From NCBI GenBank assembly GCA_025642075.2, contig JAODUO010000032.1:620001-684000 (forward strand): a stretch of DNA of 64,000 bases. Reading direction: 5' to 3'. This document shows, in pieces, positions 1 through 12,359 of this stretch. The notes beneath the pieces are model-generated. The model ran no database searches, was not told where the DNA came from, and saw only the letters and a program-made list of their open reading frames with translations. Source of the stretch: Ridgeia piscesae (Eukaryota; Annelida; Polychaeta; Sabellida; Siboglinidae). The first letter of the stretch is position 1. Every line of letters starts with the position of its first letter. A program made the translations under genes and the position numbers.

Positions 1-130
1 ATAACTAACACTAATTACTTTTATCTCTGATCGCCTAACATAACTAACACTAATTAGTTTTATCTCTGAACACCTAACATAACTAACCCTAATTACGTTT
101 ATCTCTGATCACCTATCTTCACTAACACCG
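1..130 (-). repeat. Tandem repeat related to the 39-bp minisatellite
   Basis: Three degenerate copies of a unit whose reverse complement contains GGTGATCAGAGATAAAA. The same repeat lies in the opposite orientation at 7430-7620 and in a large array at 40612-41330. Confidence 0.7.
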
Positions 131-496
131 TCATTCGGTGAATTACTTACGTTAGAACAAGCCATGACACCGTCGTTATGACACATACATACGGTTGATT
201 CACAAATATTAAGCAGCAATGGTGTGGGTTTGTTCTCAGTAAACATGAAACCATTTCTAAAGGAAGAAAACATTTGTGACCAATAACAATCTTTTACTAT
301 TAGTACAGTTTCATTGGCAACCATTATGGAATCGTTAGTCTTAAAAAAGGGAATAATTAATATCGTATATTGATCTAGACATATGCACAAAAATACAGTC
401 CTTTTGCAAAATCGCTTTTTCGTTCAAACTTTAATATCACGATCTTGTTATGATTTTTTTAAATAATCCATGTCTCGGGCACATAATTTATATGTT

Positions 497-502
<6 letters not shown>

Positions 503-570
<68 letters not shown>

Positions 571-572
571 AT
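503..572. repeat. (AT)n microsatellite
   Basis: Nearly pure TA dinucleotide run. A second (AT)n lies at 851-895 and an irregular AT-rich tract at 1097-1166; all three sit inside the left inverted arm. Confidence 0.9.
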
Positions 573-652
573 AAATATTTAGTTCTATTTTTTTATCCAA
601 GTATCCATGTCTTTTTTTCATATGACAAGCTTTTCTTCGTGACAGTTGATTA

Positions 653-830
653 ACTTGGTGTCCATGTTTAAAATGGCTGCCAATTCACGTTTCTCCATAG
701 ATTTGTGTCAACAACGTAATAATTGCGTCAACACCGTATATGCCCTTTTCAAATATTTTATTTAAAATCTTTAATATGAAATCTATGGAGATGTGTAAAT
801 TGGGAGCCATTTTAAATATGGGATTTCATG
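653..830. mobile_element. Short hairpin MITE-like element, copy 1
   Basis: The first part (CCATGTTTAAAATGGCTGCC) and the last part (GGGAGCCATTTTAAATATGG) are near reverse complements, giving roughly 50-bp terminal inverted repeats around a small AT-rich centre. A second copy is at 6808-6990. There is no coding capacity, so it would be a non-autonomous foldback element. Confidence 0.6.
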
Positions 831-845
831 TCGTGTCTTTATTTG

Positions 846-898
<53 letters not shown>

Positions 899-2810
899 AT
901 ATAAGATAGTAAATGCATCACTAAATACGGGACTGTTTCCTTGACAATTAAAAATCGCCCTAATGACTCACTTACTGAAGAAAGTCTCACTTGACCAGAA
1001 AACTATCGTCCCATCTGAGTTGATTTTTGATGCAAAATATTGTCTGTCAGAAAATTGAGTTTTGGTTTATTTGGAAGTTACCGTGTATTGGGATATTTAA
1101 TATATATTATATATATTTATAATATACATATATACATATATATATAATATATTATATATATATAGTATATTTATAGTCGATTGTGTAGTAATGGGGTGAG
1201 GGTTAAGATAAGTTGATTTTTGATGCAATATATTGTCTGTCAGAAAATTGAGTTTTGGTTTATTTGGAAATTACCGTTTATTGGGATTATTGTGCAAACA
1301 TAGTTGTCAAGCGTCAGATTTGTAAGGACTGAGTACCATTAAAAAACTACGCACGCCAAACAAACGATAGTGTTAGAGTGAGGCACTTTTGACAAATATG
1401 GTAAAGGGCGCATGTGTTTTCCGTCATGCTAATCGGTGACCCAGATAGTTGGTACAAGTTGGCAAAACAAACTGAATATCTACCGAAAAGTGTCTAAAAT
1501 ATGTCCAACCAACCCTGTTATTAACAGCATGGCTTTGCTCGCTATGCGTGTCATTAAAGGCAATCATAATATTACTTATAAGCCGCCGTTGTATTATCGA
1601 GGTCATTATTTCAATGTCACACGTGAGCGTCGTTGTTGGAAGGAGATGGCTATTTGATATATTGTAGTTGCAGTTACATTTATGTTGATTTACGTTTGGA
1701 GTCAAACGCACATGGCGTGTAACTTGTCCCATTTCATGAAAACAATTAACATGGTGTCAGAAGTGGGTAAATGGTAGGCTTTATTTGCAACGTTTGTAAT
1801 TTTCCGAAACGGTAATTGCATGAAGAGTCTACCATACGACAAACCCCATCTGAATGAAGAGGCAATCCTGCGACAGCCGACCCATGAAGACACGTCCCGA
1901 CGCCATAAGATACCTCCGCGAAGAGTGTACGAAATCGATGACTCCGAATACAATGCAGCGAGCCATGACGCCGCCATCGGCTGCCTCACAGCTAGTATAA
2001 GCGCTTTGAAGGCCGAAGGACAATCATATGCGATCCTTCACTTTGGCCATTGCAACATCCCAGTAAAATCTAAGTTGAACACTAGAGCTGAGATCAATAT
2101 TCTCCCAATCAGAACATTTGAAAAACATTCTGAGTGTCGCACCAAACGTTTGATATCAATCAAGTTGATAGTGTATAGAGGACACGAAGAAGCCACCACA
2201 CGGACATGTAGGATTGGGAGCAAACTCAATGGAAATAAGCCTATCCTACAGTTCTTCATCAGAGACAGAGAAGCGAGTCCTATTATCGGGTTTGATTCAC
2301 GCAAAGCCAAGGGGCTGATACACATTTAAGACGGTATCCTGAAGATGATCCATACCGATTTGGTCCCAGTGAAAATGAAAACTCTTCTCCTCCACAAGAA
2401 AGTTCCCAGCGACATCGCTGAACCAACCGAATGGGTGAAACGACCGTCGAAAGTAGAACAGATCGCTGCGCATCTGTCTAGATCCCCGTCACCTGAACAC
2501 AGAGCTCAAACGCGAGCGCTACTTCTGCTGAGGATGTTGATGCAAAGCTGCACGTTTACTGTGCTAGGCGCAACAAGTGGTTAACGGCAGGGAAAGGTAA
2601 ACAAGAAGAGTTCCGTATTAACCGCATTCAACACACCTTTCGGATATTACCCGTTCATCCGACTGCCGTTTAGAGTGAGCTCGACACAATACGTTTTCCA
2701 GAAAGGTGTTGACCTGACATACGATCGTTGACGTGATCGTGGATGACATGTTATTGTATGTCAAGGGCAGAGATGACCACGACGCCACTATTGATGCAGT
2801 ACTACGTAGG

Positions 2811-2878
2811 ACCCGATAAAGAGGGATCAGCCTTAATCATGCACTTGTCAGGATTAAGGCTGATCCCTCTTTATCGGG
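2811..2878. repeat. Perfect 28-bp hairpin inside the gypsy RT
   Basis: ACCCGATAAAGAGGGATCAG and the following bases to 2838 are exactly reverse-complemented at 2851-2878, with a spacer of about 12 bp. It lies between the VDD box and the YVGH motif, where normal elements have no inverted repeat. Confidence 0.85.
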
Positions 2879-3299
2879 TCATCTACGTTGGTCACGTACT
2901 GTCTGCTGAAGGATTGCGACCCGATCCAGTGAAGACGCAGGGCATACGTGAAATGTCACCACCAACCACAAGAAACGAGCTGGAGACCGTACCTGGAATG
3001 GTTACGTTCCTGGGAAAGTTCGCGCCAAACTTGGCGAACGTCACCGCCCCACTGAGAGACGTGACTTAGAAAGAAGTGTAGCTATGATGCAGTACGGAGG
3101 GAGAAGACCTATGAAGACATGAAGCAGATGCTGTGCAATCACCCTGGTCCAGTTTTCGACTACTTCGATCCCCGAAAAACATCACCATACAGTGCGAAGG
3201 TTCACAGAAAGGTCGTGGAGCTGCCTTGCTACAGGACCGAGGACCCGTGTCATATGCGTCACACACACTATTTCTACACATATAAATTCATGCAAAAAC

Positions 3300-4430
3300 A
3301 AAGCTAGCCAGCGCTATATATGCAATCAATAGAGTTAACAACTTTCTTCCTGTTTCAGCCCTTAAAACAATCTGTTACACTCTAATTTACCCTTACTTGC
3401 CTATACGGAATCACTTTGTGGGATCCACATACGATTCCCATTTTACAAAATTATTCATTATACAAAAGTAAATCATTCGTTCCATACTGAAAAGAAATTA
3501 TATGGAACACTCACACGCCCTTTTTACATGCCTTCACTTATTAAAATTGCATGATGTATACAAACCTGAAGTGTGTATAATTTTGTTCATGGGAGTCTAC
3601 CACATTTGTTATGCGATATGTTCACATTTGCCGACAATTTACGTATCTATCAAACCAGACAAATATCACAAATACGCCCTTTCATTAGTTCGACTACCAG
3701 ATCCTCAAATAGTTTGCTATGTATAGGTCAGGTGATATGGAACGCAATTCCAACCTGCACTCAGCCGTCACATAGCCTAAAACTTTTGTGTTATCATTAA
3801 AATCAATTGTGGTAAGAGTGTGAAGATCTGGCTCTACCTTAAATCCACTTTGAAGCACTTGTAGCATAATCTTACTTACTTTAAATCACACATATTATGT
3901 AATAGTTATTCACATGTGTAAGTGGTTCCGATAGTAATTAAGGTTGGTGTAACCTTACGTTTGCACTATGTTTTAAGACTCAACCTATTAATTTACATTA
4001 CTGTTATGACATCAGACCGGGTCTAAATGATAAATGTAATTCTGATTCAACACGCTAAATTACTATTATATAGTTCATACAATTATTGCTGGGTTGACAG
4101 CGGCCAGTTTCGTCTTTTGAAGCATTCATCATATTGTATTATTCTCATATTATATTACTGGCTACAGCCTTAATTGGTTCCGTTGTCAATCGGGAATCGT
4201 GTACTACATCATGTAGTGTCACATTTGCTGATTGTGTTTATTTGTATGATGTATGCGATTCCGAAAATAAAATTACTTACAACAATTGAGTTAGGTTGGC
4301 CCAACGAACGTCGATGTTGCCAGAGATAAATCTAAACACATAGGAATGTTCGAGATGAACTGTTAATCATGTGCGAGACTAACGCAAGCTAGTCGTAAGT
4401 TATCATCATTTAGTTGGAGAGATACCCCGA
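3300..4430. other. No gene seen; unclassified sequence splitting the gypsy remnant
   Basis: Short ORFs only, without family motifs or repeats I recognise. It separates the RNase H-like part from the integrase-like part, so it is probably an insertion or rearranged DNA. Confidence 0.4.
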
Positions 4431-4857
4431 GATCAGCGCAGGAGTTACTGCAGTAGCTATATAATCGGACACTAGGAATCAAGAAAACCAAGCAGCTCGC
4501 CCGAGACGCCGTTTATTGGCAACTGAGTGAGGTCATGGTCTTCCGTTTCAAGGAGTTTCTCTTACACCTTCTTGTTGGCAGAGTTCTGGAAACGTATGTG
4601 TCTCGCAGCATCTCATCTTGGTCGTGAAACTGGCTGTCTGCAGCGGTGAATCGCAGTTATGTCATCCAGTTGTCTACCTTTTAGCAGGTTCCTGTTGTAT
4701 TTCGTGAAATAGTTTCCACTGGATGGTAACATTCTATGTGGACGTACAATGTACCTAGAACATTTTGAATAACTCTGTTTTCTTTTTGTCACTTATTTCG
4801 TCAGTGATGTCAAGCCTTCTTATTCAGCTAAACGACTGCGTCGGCATTCGCCTCTTC

Positions 4858-4970
4858 ACATGGATATGGCGTCGGGACGTGTCTTCATGATTCGGTTGTC
4901 ACATGGTTGCCCCCTTCATTTGGATGTGGTTTGTCGTATGGTAGACTCTTCACGCAATTACCCTTTCGGA
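4858..4970 (-). mobile_element. Gypsy gag/pro fragment in the right inverted arm
   Basis: The reverse complement of this tract matches 1810-1908, including the GACGTGTCTTCATG / CATGAAGACACGTC block. Homology to the gypsy remnant stops abruptly at about 4858, which marks the inner edge of the right arm. Confidence 0.65.
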
Positions 4971-5604
4971 AAATTCCCCGTGATGTGTTACAAAAAAGCG
5001 TACATTTACCCACTTCTGACCCCTATGTTAATTGTTTTAATGTAATGGGACAAGTTACACGCCATGTGCTTTCGGCTCTAAACGTAAATCAGCATAAATG
5101 TAACTGCAGCTAACAATAGCAAATAGCCATCTCCTTCCAACGACGACGCTCACGTGTGACAATGAAATAATGTCCCTCGATAATACGGCCCGGCGACTTA
5201 TAAGTAATATTATGATTGCCTTTAATGATATGCTTAGCGAGCAAAGCCATGTTGTTAATGAAACGGCTGGTGGGGCGTATTATAGTCACTTTTGTCAGGT
5301 TTTGCCAACTTATACCAACTATATGGTGTCACCGATTAGCAGCATCATGGAAAACACATAAGTCCGTCACCTTATTTGTCAAAACTGCCTAACTTAAACG
5401 CAAACGTTCGTTTGGCGTGCGTATGTTTTCAACTGGTATAACTCAGTACTTACAAATCTGACGTTTGACAACTATTTTTGCACAATGATCCCAATAAAAG
5501 GTAACTTCCAAATAAACAAAACATCTTTTTTTTTGACAGACAATATTTATTAAAAATCAACTTATTATAACCCACACCCCACCCATTACTACATAATCGA
5601 CAAT

Positions 5605-5611
<7 letters not shown>

Positions 5612-5672
<61 letters not shown>
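5612..5672. repeat. (AT)n microsatellite
   Basis: Pure TA run. The flanks 5480-5600 and 5690-5840 are near-identical direct copies of one another (CCCAATAAAAGGTAACTTCC), so the run sits between two copies of a roughly 120-bp duplication. Confidence 0.85.
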
Positions 5673-5677
<5 letters not shown>

Positions 5678-6502
5678 CTCAGTACTTACAAATCTGCGTT
5701 TGACAATATTTTTCACTGGGTCCCAATAAAAGGTAACTTCCAAATAAACAAAACATCGTGGTTTTTTTTTACAGACAATATTTAGTAAAAATCAACTTAT
5801 CATAACCCACACCCCACCCATTACTACATAATCAACAATAAAGGTGTATGTGATGAACTTCACTGGATCTAGTTCTGAAATTTGAGGTACGGCATGGTAG
5901 CTAGGAGTTGCGTTCGAAGAAGAAGAACCAACAAGACAAACTGAGATCTACCCGTCAAGTATGAACTAAACCAGTCAAATGCCGTACCGCCGATGTTGAA
6001 GCGTGAAACCAGAGTGTTCAACAATATGTCAGTGTTAATGCTCTACACACTGCTGTCGAATGCTGCACTCGTGTCAAGGAGAACCAGCAATACAAGACCG
6101 TCCGGAATCGAGGTTGCGCACGATTTCATGTTGTATTCTCATCAGAGCTCTTTCAGTAGAAATATGTTGTTTGTAAGACGATTGTATTTTACCATGCAGG
6201 TGTGTTGTTTGTGCAAATTCAGGCGTTTGAGAACAACTTATTCAATCAACTTTCCAAAGAAAGCGAGGTTGAAGATGGAACGATCGTGTTCTGGTCAAGT
6301 GAGGCTTTCTTCAGTAATGGTGTCATTAGGACGGTTTTTAATTGTCAAGGAAACGGTCCCGTATTTAGTGATGCATTTACAATCTTGACTGACGAGTGTG
6401 GGTAGCGTAGCGGTTAAAGCAGTTTTAAGTAGCCATGTAGGTAGCACATCAAGTGGACAGCAACTCTTTGGTATTGAGTTGATGATCGCTTGCAACTCTT
6501 CA

Positions 6503-6509
6503 CACACAT

Positions 6510-6585
<76 letters not shown>

Positions 6586-6617
6586 TAATAAATATAATAT
6601 ATAAAACATATGATATA

Positions 6618-6665
<48 letters not shown>

Positions 6666-6729
6666 TGAAATTATTATAACAATTATTTTAGATGCATTTA
6701 TATCAAAAATCACTTTTAAATTAATAATT

Positions 6730-6800
<71 letters not shown>
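6503..6800. repeat. Compound (CA)n/(AT)n microsatellite cluster
   Basis: A short (CA)n at 6503-6526 runs into (AT)n at 6526-6604, followed by further (AT)n at 6621-6664 and 6730-6800. Confidence 0.9.
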
Positions 6801-6803
<3 letters not shown>

Positions 6804-6807
6804 CAGT

Positions 6808-6990
6808 TGATAACTTGGCGTCCATGTTTAAAATGGCTACAAATTTACGTTTCTCCATAGATTTGTGTCAACAACGTAATAATTGCGTCAACACCGTATA
6901 TACCCTTTTCAAATATTTTGATATACAATCTTTAATATGAAATCAATGGAGATTTGTAAATTGGGAGCCATTTTAAATATGGACGCCAAG
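6808..6990. mobile_element. Short hairpin MITE-like element, copy 2
   Basis: Ends CTTGGCGTCCATGTTTAAAA and its near inverse at about 6965-6990 (TTTTAAATATGGACGCCAAG). It is the counterpart of 653-830 and lies directly after an (AT)n run. Confidence 0.65.
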
Positions 6991-7429
6991 CTAATCAGCT
7001 GCCCTGGAGAAACATTTGTCATATCAAAATGTGTGCCCGAGACATGGATTAATAAAAATCAATCATAATTAGACCGTGATATCAAAGTTTGAACGAAAAA
7101 GCTATTTTGCAAAGGATTGTATATTTATGCATGTGTCTAGATTAATATACGATATTAATTATGCCGTTTTTAGGACTAACGATTCTAAAATGGTTGCCAA
7201 TGAAACTGTACTAACTATTAAAAGATTTGTATTGGTCACATGTTTTCTTCCTTTAGAAATGGTGTCATGTTTACTGAGAACAAACCCACACAATTGCTGC
7301 TCAATATTTGAGAATCAACCGTATATGTGTGTCACTACGACAGTGTACGTGGCTTGTTCTAACGTAAATAGTTTACCGAATGAGTGTATTAGCGAATATT
7401 AGCTAAATGTATTAGATGAACAGAAATTA

Positions 7430-7620
7430 AAATAATTAGTGTTAGTCATATTAGGTGATCAGAGATAAAATAAGTATTATTAGTCATGTTAGGTGATCAG
7501 AGATAAAAGTAATTAGTGTTAGCTATGTTAGACGATCATATATAAAACGAATTAGTGTTAGTTATGTTAGGTGATCAGATATAATACTAATTAGTGTTAG
7601 TTATGTTAGGCGATTGCTGT
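7430..7620 (+). repeat. 39-bp-type tandem repeat, left segmental copy
   Basis: Four or five degenerate units containing TTAGTGTTAGTTATGTTAGG and GTGATCAGAGATAAAA. They mark both the outer end of the right inverted arm and the start of the left segmental-duplication copy. Confidence 0.8.
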
Positions 7621-7924
7621 GTGTGTTGGTATGTCGTTCGTTAATCGTTTGTATAACAAACCCGGTTGACGAGGATATATTTTCAAAATAAAGAATTTAT
7701 TCGTGGAGTGTGATACCATACACAGTTGGTGTGACGTCATTGCACGTCTAGCAACGGTATGTCAGCAGAACACCGAGAAAGCGTTTTCAAAAACGTAGTT
7801 CAACTGTGATAGTATCACTTATCAAAATAAAAACTATTGCAGATCATTTGTTCCTTTGATTTATTTTGCTTTACTTAACATTGCTTCTTTTTATGTTGAT
7901 TACATTCAGCTCTTTTCGGCGATC

Positions 7925-7997
7925 ATCTGTTGTCATCGGCTGTCATCGGCTGTCGTCGGCTGTCGTCGGTTGTCATCGATTGTCATCGGCTGTCACT
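7925..7997 (+). repeat. Decamer tandem repeat (TGTCATCGGC)
   Basis: About seven degenerate head-to-tail copies. The matching site in the right copy (41655-41690) has only about three, so copy number changed after duplication. Confidence 0.75.
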
Positions 7998-8648
7998 TCG
8001 TTACGTCGCCCCACCGCGTCTACTCAATACAACTTGACGACGACAGTTGCCAGCAGCGAGATATAACCAACAACCCTCGCGTTCATCGTCACTTGGTCGG
8101 CGCCTGAAGCAGTAATATATAATTACGTGAATTCAACGTTGACGAGAGCGGCGAGATATTACGATTTACTTAGTTGTTGTTCACCAGACATCACGAGCTT
8201 ATCACCGAAAGGCAGATGCATGTTAACAACTGACAACAAAATAATAATAATAGTTATATTATTGAACTGAATTTAACCAGTGTTTTAATTGCATTGTTTG
8301 TTTAGCATTCTATACAAAATTATGCTGCCAATGATTCATTAATCATGCAGTGGCACTGTGTCATACGTAGCAGATATCCTTAATACCAAATTAGTGACAG
8401 AAACGTACTGTTGTAAAGATCTTTGCAAAAATACGCCGCTGCACATGTTTTACAAAAAAAGACAGAAACAAAAGCCAAACTATTTGGCATTGATCACATG
8501 TATGATAACACAAGGAAATATGTCATTCATGTAGGGTTGTGCCGTATACATTTTACCAGGCGTCATAAACTATCCATGTGTATGCGCGACTCTGTCTTTT
8601 TCATAGTTTAGCGCTTTCCGCTGAATCTCTTATTAAATGCAACTTTAG

Positions 8649-8650
<2 letters not shown>

Positions 8651-8732
<82 letters not shown>
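8651..8732. repeat. (AT)n microsatellite
   Basis: Pure TA run of about 80 bp. The surrounding stretch 7620-9240 holds no gene I can support. Confidence 0.9.
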
Positions 8733-8734
<2 letters not shown>

Positions 8735-8944
8735 GCCAATATCAGAAAAAGAACGTATATAAACTCGCTATTTATCGCAAATTACCACGATGTATACATG
8801 TATTAAAGTAGGTTTTGATAGCGAGCGCAAATCACGTGACTTCGGTGCACTATGCTCCTTGATATTGATTTCAGTAAGCGTAATATTTTGTTCTGACGAC
8901 TGATCTCTTGTGTTCAATATGAAGAATAGAGTTGAAAGTCAGAT

Positions 8945-9051
<107 letters not shown>

Positions 9052-9239
9052 TGTTTCCTGTAGACAGTGACCTGCATGCTGCCGTCATCATTCACCTGTG
9101 TGCAGGTGTCCAGGAAAGACCATCTGGTTGTGGTTCCATTGTAAATGTTATGTTTAGATCAATCATTTAGAGATTTGAAGTATGTAGTGAATTCTTCCAC
9201 ATGGTATGCATGTATCTGTACCAATGTGTCATCAACATA

Positions 9240-9840
9240 TCTGGACCAAACTAATGGGAGTTGGGGACAGTGTCGATGGCTCGTCTCTCGAATGTTTCCG
9301 TGTAGATGTTGGCCACGGTAGGTGAGACTGAGGAACCTGTGTCTGCTCCAAGTTCCTGTTGGTAGATTTGTTCCTTGTATAACAAACTAGGAGGGAAGTA
9401 GGCACACATCAACAGCCCTGTGATTTGGTAGACACTGAGTGTTGTTCGCCGGGTCTGTGTTGTGTGTTGCTGTAGTTTCATTTTTATAATTCGGATAATA
9501 TCTGGTGCTGACACATCGTGTGACACTAATTCCTAGGTGTTTGGTGTTCTTTGCAAAGTCTCCATTAGCCGTGTCGTGGTATGGAGTTTTCCCAACTAAT
9601 GGTGTGCGAATGCTGTCTATGATCTTAGCTGAGTTGTACGTCATGGACGCTGTACTAGATTATGTTAGTTTGATCGGTGCTTCTGGCTTATCATTCTTCG
9701 GCGTGCCATATATCGTAGTTATTTCTTCTGATGTAGGGTAGATCCTGTATTTGAGCTGAGTAGGGATGGAGTTCTTCTGCTGCCAAGTTCGTATGATGTT
9801 GCTCATTTCTTCTTGTATTTTGCTGTAATCTTTCTTTAGT
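9240..9840 (-). mobile_element. Penelope-like retroelement fragment (reverse transcriptase)
   Basis: Minus-strand reading frames carry family motifs in order. 'IYGTPKNDKPEAPIKL' fits the LYGLPKIHK-type block, followed by AKIIDSIRTPLVGK. Then comes YFPPSLLYKEQIYQQ with GSSVSPTVANIY, the GSPLSPVVAN-type box that precedes the catalytic region. Stops and frameshifts interrupt it, no endonuclease domain is visible, and it is only part of an RT. A shorter copy lies at 42440-42720 in the other segmental copy. Confidence 0.75.
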
Positions 9841-10054
9841 TGGTGTCACTTAGGAGTGATAACACGTTGTTGTTGTTGTTATCACTGTTCAGGTGTCGAT
9901 AGGACACCCAACGATTCGTAGGAGAATCGACAGGATTGGGACAGGTATCTCAAACTGTATGTACTGTTATGAATTTAACCGAATCCGGTAGCAATGTGAA
10001 ATTATAGTGCATGTCATTTGTGCTTTGATATACAAATTAAATCAGACGACTTAC

Positions 10055-10647
10055 CACCCCTCTTCATAAATTTGGCTTCGCCTAGCCCTGAAAGTCGACA
10101 TGTAAACAGAAAATGGCAACACTTACAAGCTGAAACATGCTCATAATACAATATGTATTACACAATAACACTGATAGTGTGAACATATGAACGTAATGTG
10201 AAATTGGTTTGCATGTCTTTTGAACTGTGTTATATAAAGAGGGATTATAAGAATATGGTTTGTCGGCAAGGGTTCGGAGATCTTCATAGAATAGGTACTA
10301 AGTATCTACTGAATTATTTATCCTGAACAACACTTGTTTGTTCAAACGTGATGTGTATAGACACTAGCCCAGTGGATAATTGCCATTTGAGAGTGTAGCC
10401 TGTTATATTACCAAGTGTGAACAGGAATGCTGGTTATAACATGTATCAAAGGACAAAAGGCCTGTTTAATCCCTCGAGCGATACGGCAGTCATTCATTCC
10501 TGCCTGTGCTGCGTGGCTTGTTTTTGATGAGCCAATAATGAAGACCACCCGATTATGTCAAGACTGCTGGTTAAACATTACCCAGCAATGAATGGGAAGC
10601 CAGTACCTTCCGTGAAAAAGGGGTGATTGCATATTATAACTTTCGTA

Positions 10648-10716
<69 letters not shown>

Positions 10717-11737
10717 GTATATTATATACACATATATGCATAGAACAACATCGAACGTACCATAGTCGTCTATCCTGGTATGTTCTGAAAAAAGAAAATT
10801 CGTATGTTGCATAGTTGAACTAAGCGCGTGACGCGACCATAACGACGTTTGAGACCAGGACAGAATAAACCATATATAACACATGATAAGTTGCGTATAG
10901 TCACGTTCCTTTGAAACGAAAATGTTGACGTGATAATATATATCAAAATATGTGAAAGGAATTTACATAACATCCGACACTATCCGAAAAATATTCCCAG
11001 TACATAAGGCTTGTATTGTCGATCTAAATGTTGTATATCCTAACAAAGGATAACCGGAGCAGAACTACTTATGCACATATTATATAAGTCAAAACACATA
11101 TACGTGCTCTTTAATATGATCACAATTGTACAGGTATGTAAGCTCGTACGTACGCATGCATGCATGCATATATATTATATCTACACGCCAAGAAACATGT
11201 AAGAAAGTTGGAATAGGAAGCAACTGATATACATATATATTTCATTCTATCAAACCACTCCATCTAATATTCTTCCTGTTCATAATATTTTGATTTTGTT
11301 TAATATATAATAGTTACATTAAACAGATTCAATGGCTTCACACGGACCGCAGTCCCACGCTAAAATTGACTGCATCTCAATGTTATTGTTGAGGAACTTT
11401 AACTGTTCATCCTGAACAAGGAAAAGGTCAACAAGCAAGAGTATGTACAGATTACCTGATATACATGCTGCGTCGCCATTTTTCTTACAACGATGGCAGA
11501 TCAACGTGTTGTCACAATAGTCGTTATCCACACTGCATATTTGGGTTCGTTTGAGCACTTTTTCTAAACAGCAATTCGAGCAGAGAGCCAAACAAATAAT
11601 TATCCACTAAATATAATTGATTTGTGACCACATGTGTAGCAAACTAGGATATGAATGCATTTACGTAAACTATCGGTTCTACCTGGGACACTGATATAGT
11701 ACCAGAAAAAAAAAAACCAAGACGAGGAGAATCAAAG
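10055..11737 (-). pseudogene. EB-like cysteine-rich gene, unit 7 (5' part only)
   Basis: Visible parts in transcription order are a signal-exon remnant (about 11737-11683), exon A 11563-11456 (36 codons, Cys spacing C-x6-C-x5-C-x2-C-x7-C), linker E 10784-10761 (8 codons, ending RIDDY) and a second linker 10087-10055 (11 codons). All internal boundaries are phase 1 with AG/GT ends. In the frame that joins exon A, the signal remnant has a TGA and no ATG, next to an 11-T run where unit 3 has an open signal peptide. No D, C, B or T exon was found below 10055, where Penelope-like sequence begins. Exon A itself is intact. Most likely a truncated, dead copy. Confidence 0.55.
10651..10713. repeat. 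(AT)n microsatellite
   Basis: TA run just downstream of linker exon E of unit 7. Confidence 0.9.
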
Positions 11738-12359
11738 TAAGATCACAGCCGGATGGACACCATTGGCTAAGCACCGAGACATCTTCAAGGGTAACATTGG
11801 AAGATGGGATATAGGCAATGCACATGGTTGAGATAGATATACATTGTGAAGAAAATACAAATAAGGACTTATGTCTGGATTTGAGACTGTGAATCTTATA
11901 GTCAAGGCTATTCCGTAATTGTATAAAATGATGTCTAGATAACTTAGAATCAAAGCGTATTATGGGCTTGTCTCGACGTAGTAGGTTACGTTGTCTCGTA
12001 GTTCTGGTGCTTGAAGGATTTAGGCAGTGTATTAGGGTAATAGACATTCAACTTGCGCATATCAGTTTTTTAAAGTATATTTTATATGTAAATAGGATCG
12101 GTGTAACTTAATAATTAATTCGTACAGCGCAAGTTCCGCAATACTAACTTTATTACTGCATTTCCATTTCCCAATATATGTACACCTTTCCATTTTTAAA
12201 GCATTATATGGCAACAATTGTTTTATTCTATTAATTGCATAAATGCTCTAGATATCTTAGGTCTTATTTTATTGATATGTTGTGTTCCATATTAGGTCTT
12301 TATCAACATATATTCTTTGCTACTCTTTTTTTTTTTTTCTTCGCCTTTTCCCACTAGGT

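Larger units (their letters stand above)
1820..4560 (+). mobile_element. Ty3/gypsy retroelement remnant (pro-RT-RNaseH-integrase)
   Basis: Frames broken by stops and frameshifts keep the pol order. 1820-2325 resembles a gag/retropepsin region, ending in a block like the family motif 'PIIGFDS'. At 2345-2470 'AEPTEWV' is the conserved start of gypsy RT. 2620-2740 reads TAFNTPFGYYPF...LPF and then VDDMLLYV, the catalytic VDD box. 2880-3060 gives YVGHVLSAEGLRPDP and the downstream connection. 3090-3265 in shifted frames resembles RNase H (QKGRGAALLQDRGPVSYAS). After about 1.1 kb of unrelated sequence, 4440-4545 gives LGIKKTKQLARDAVYW, matching the zinc-binding start of gypsy integrase. No LTRs were identified. 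It cannot encode a functional polyprotein. Confidence 0.8.
1..7620. repeat. Large inverted repeat flanking a gypsy remnant
   Basis: The left arm (about 1-1908) matches the reverse complement of the right arm (about 4858-7620). Matching blocks include the 39-bp-type repeat at each outer end (1-130 and 7430-7620), a weak ORF (109-390 minus against 7076-7402 plus), the small hairpin element (653-830 against 6808-6990), the tract 920-1010 against 6290-6380, and the tract 1420-1905 against 4858-5400. The arms differ by substitutions, indels and AT tracts, so the inversion is not recent. The 2.95-kb centre holds gypsy pol fragments. The arms could be long terminal inverted repeats of a foldback-type element or two head-to-head copies of one retroelement; the sequence does not decide. 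Confidence 0.7.

Noticed and set aside
109..390. Mirrored ORFs 109-390 (minus) and 7076-7402 (plus) as a real gene
   Set aside because: They are the two arms of the inverted repeat, share no recognisable domain and differ by frame-changing indels.
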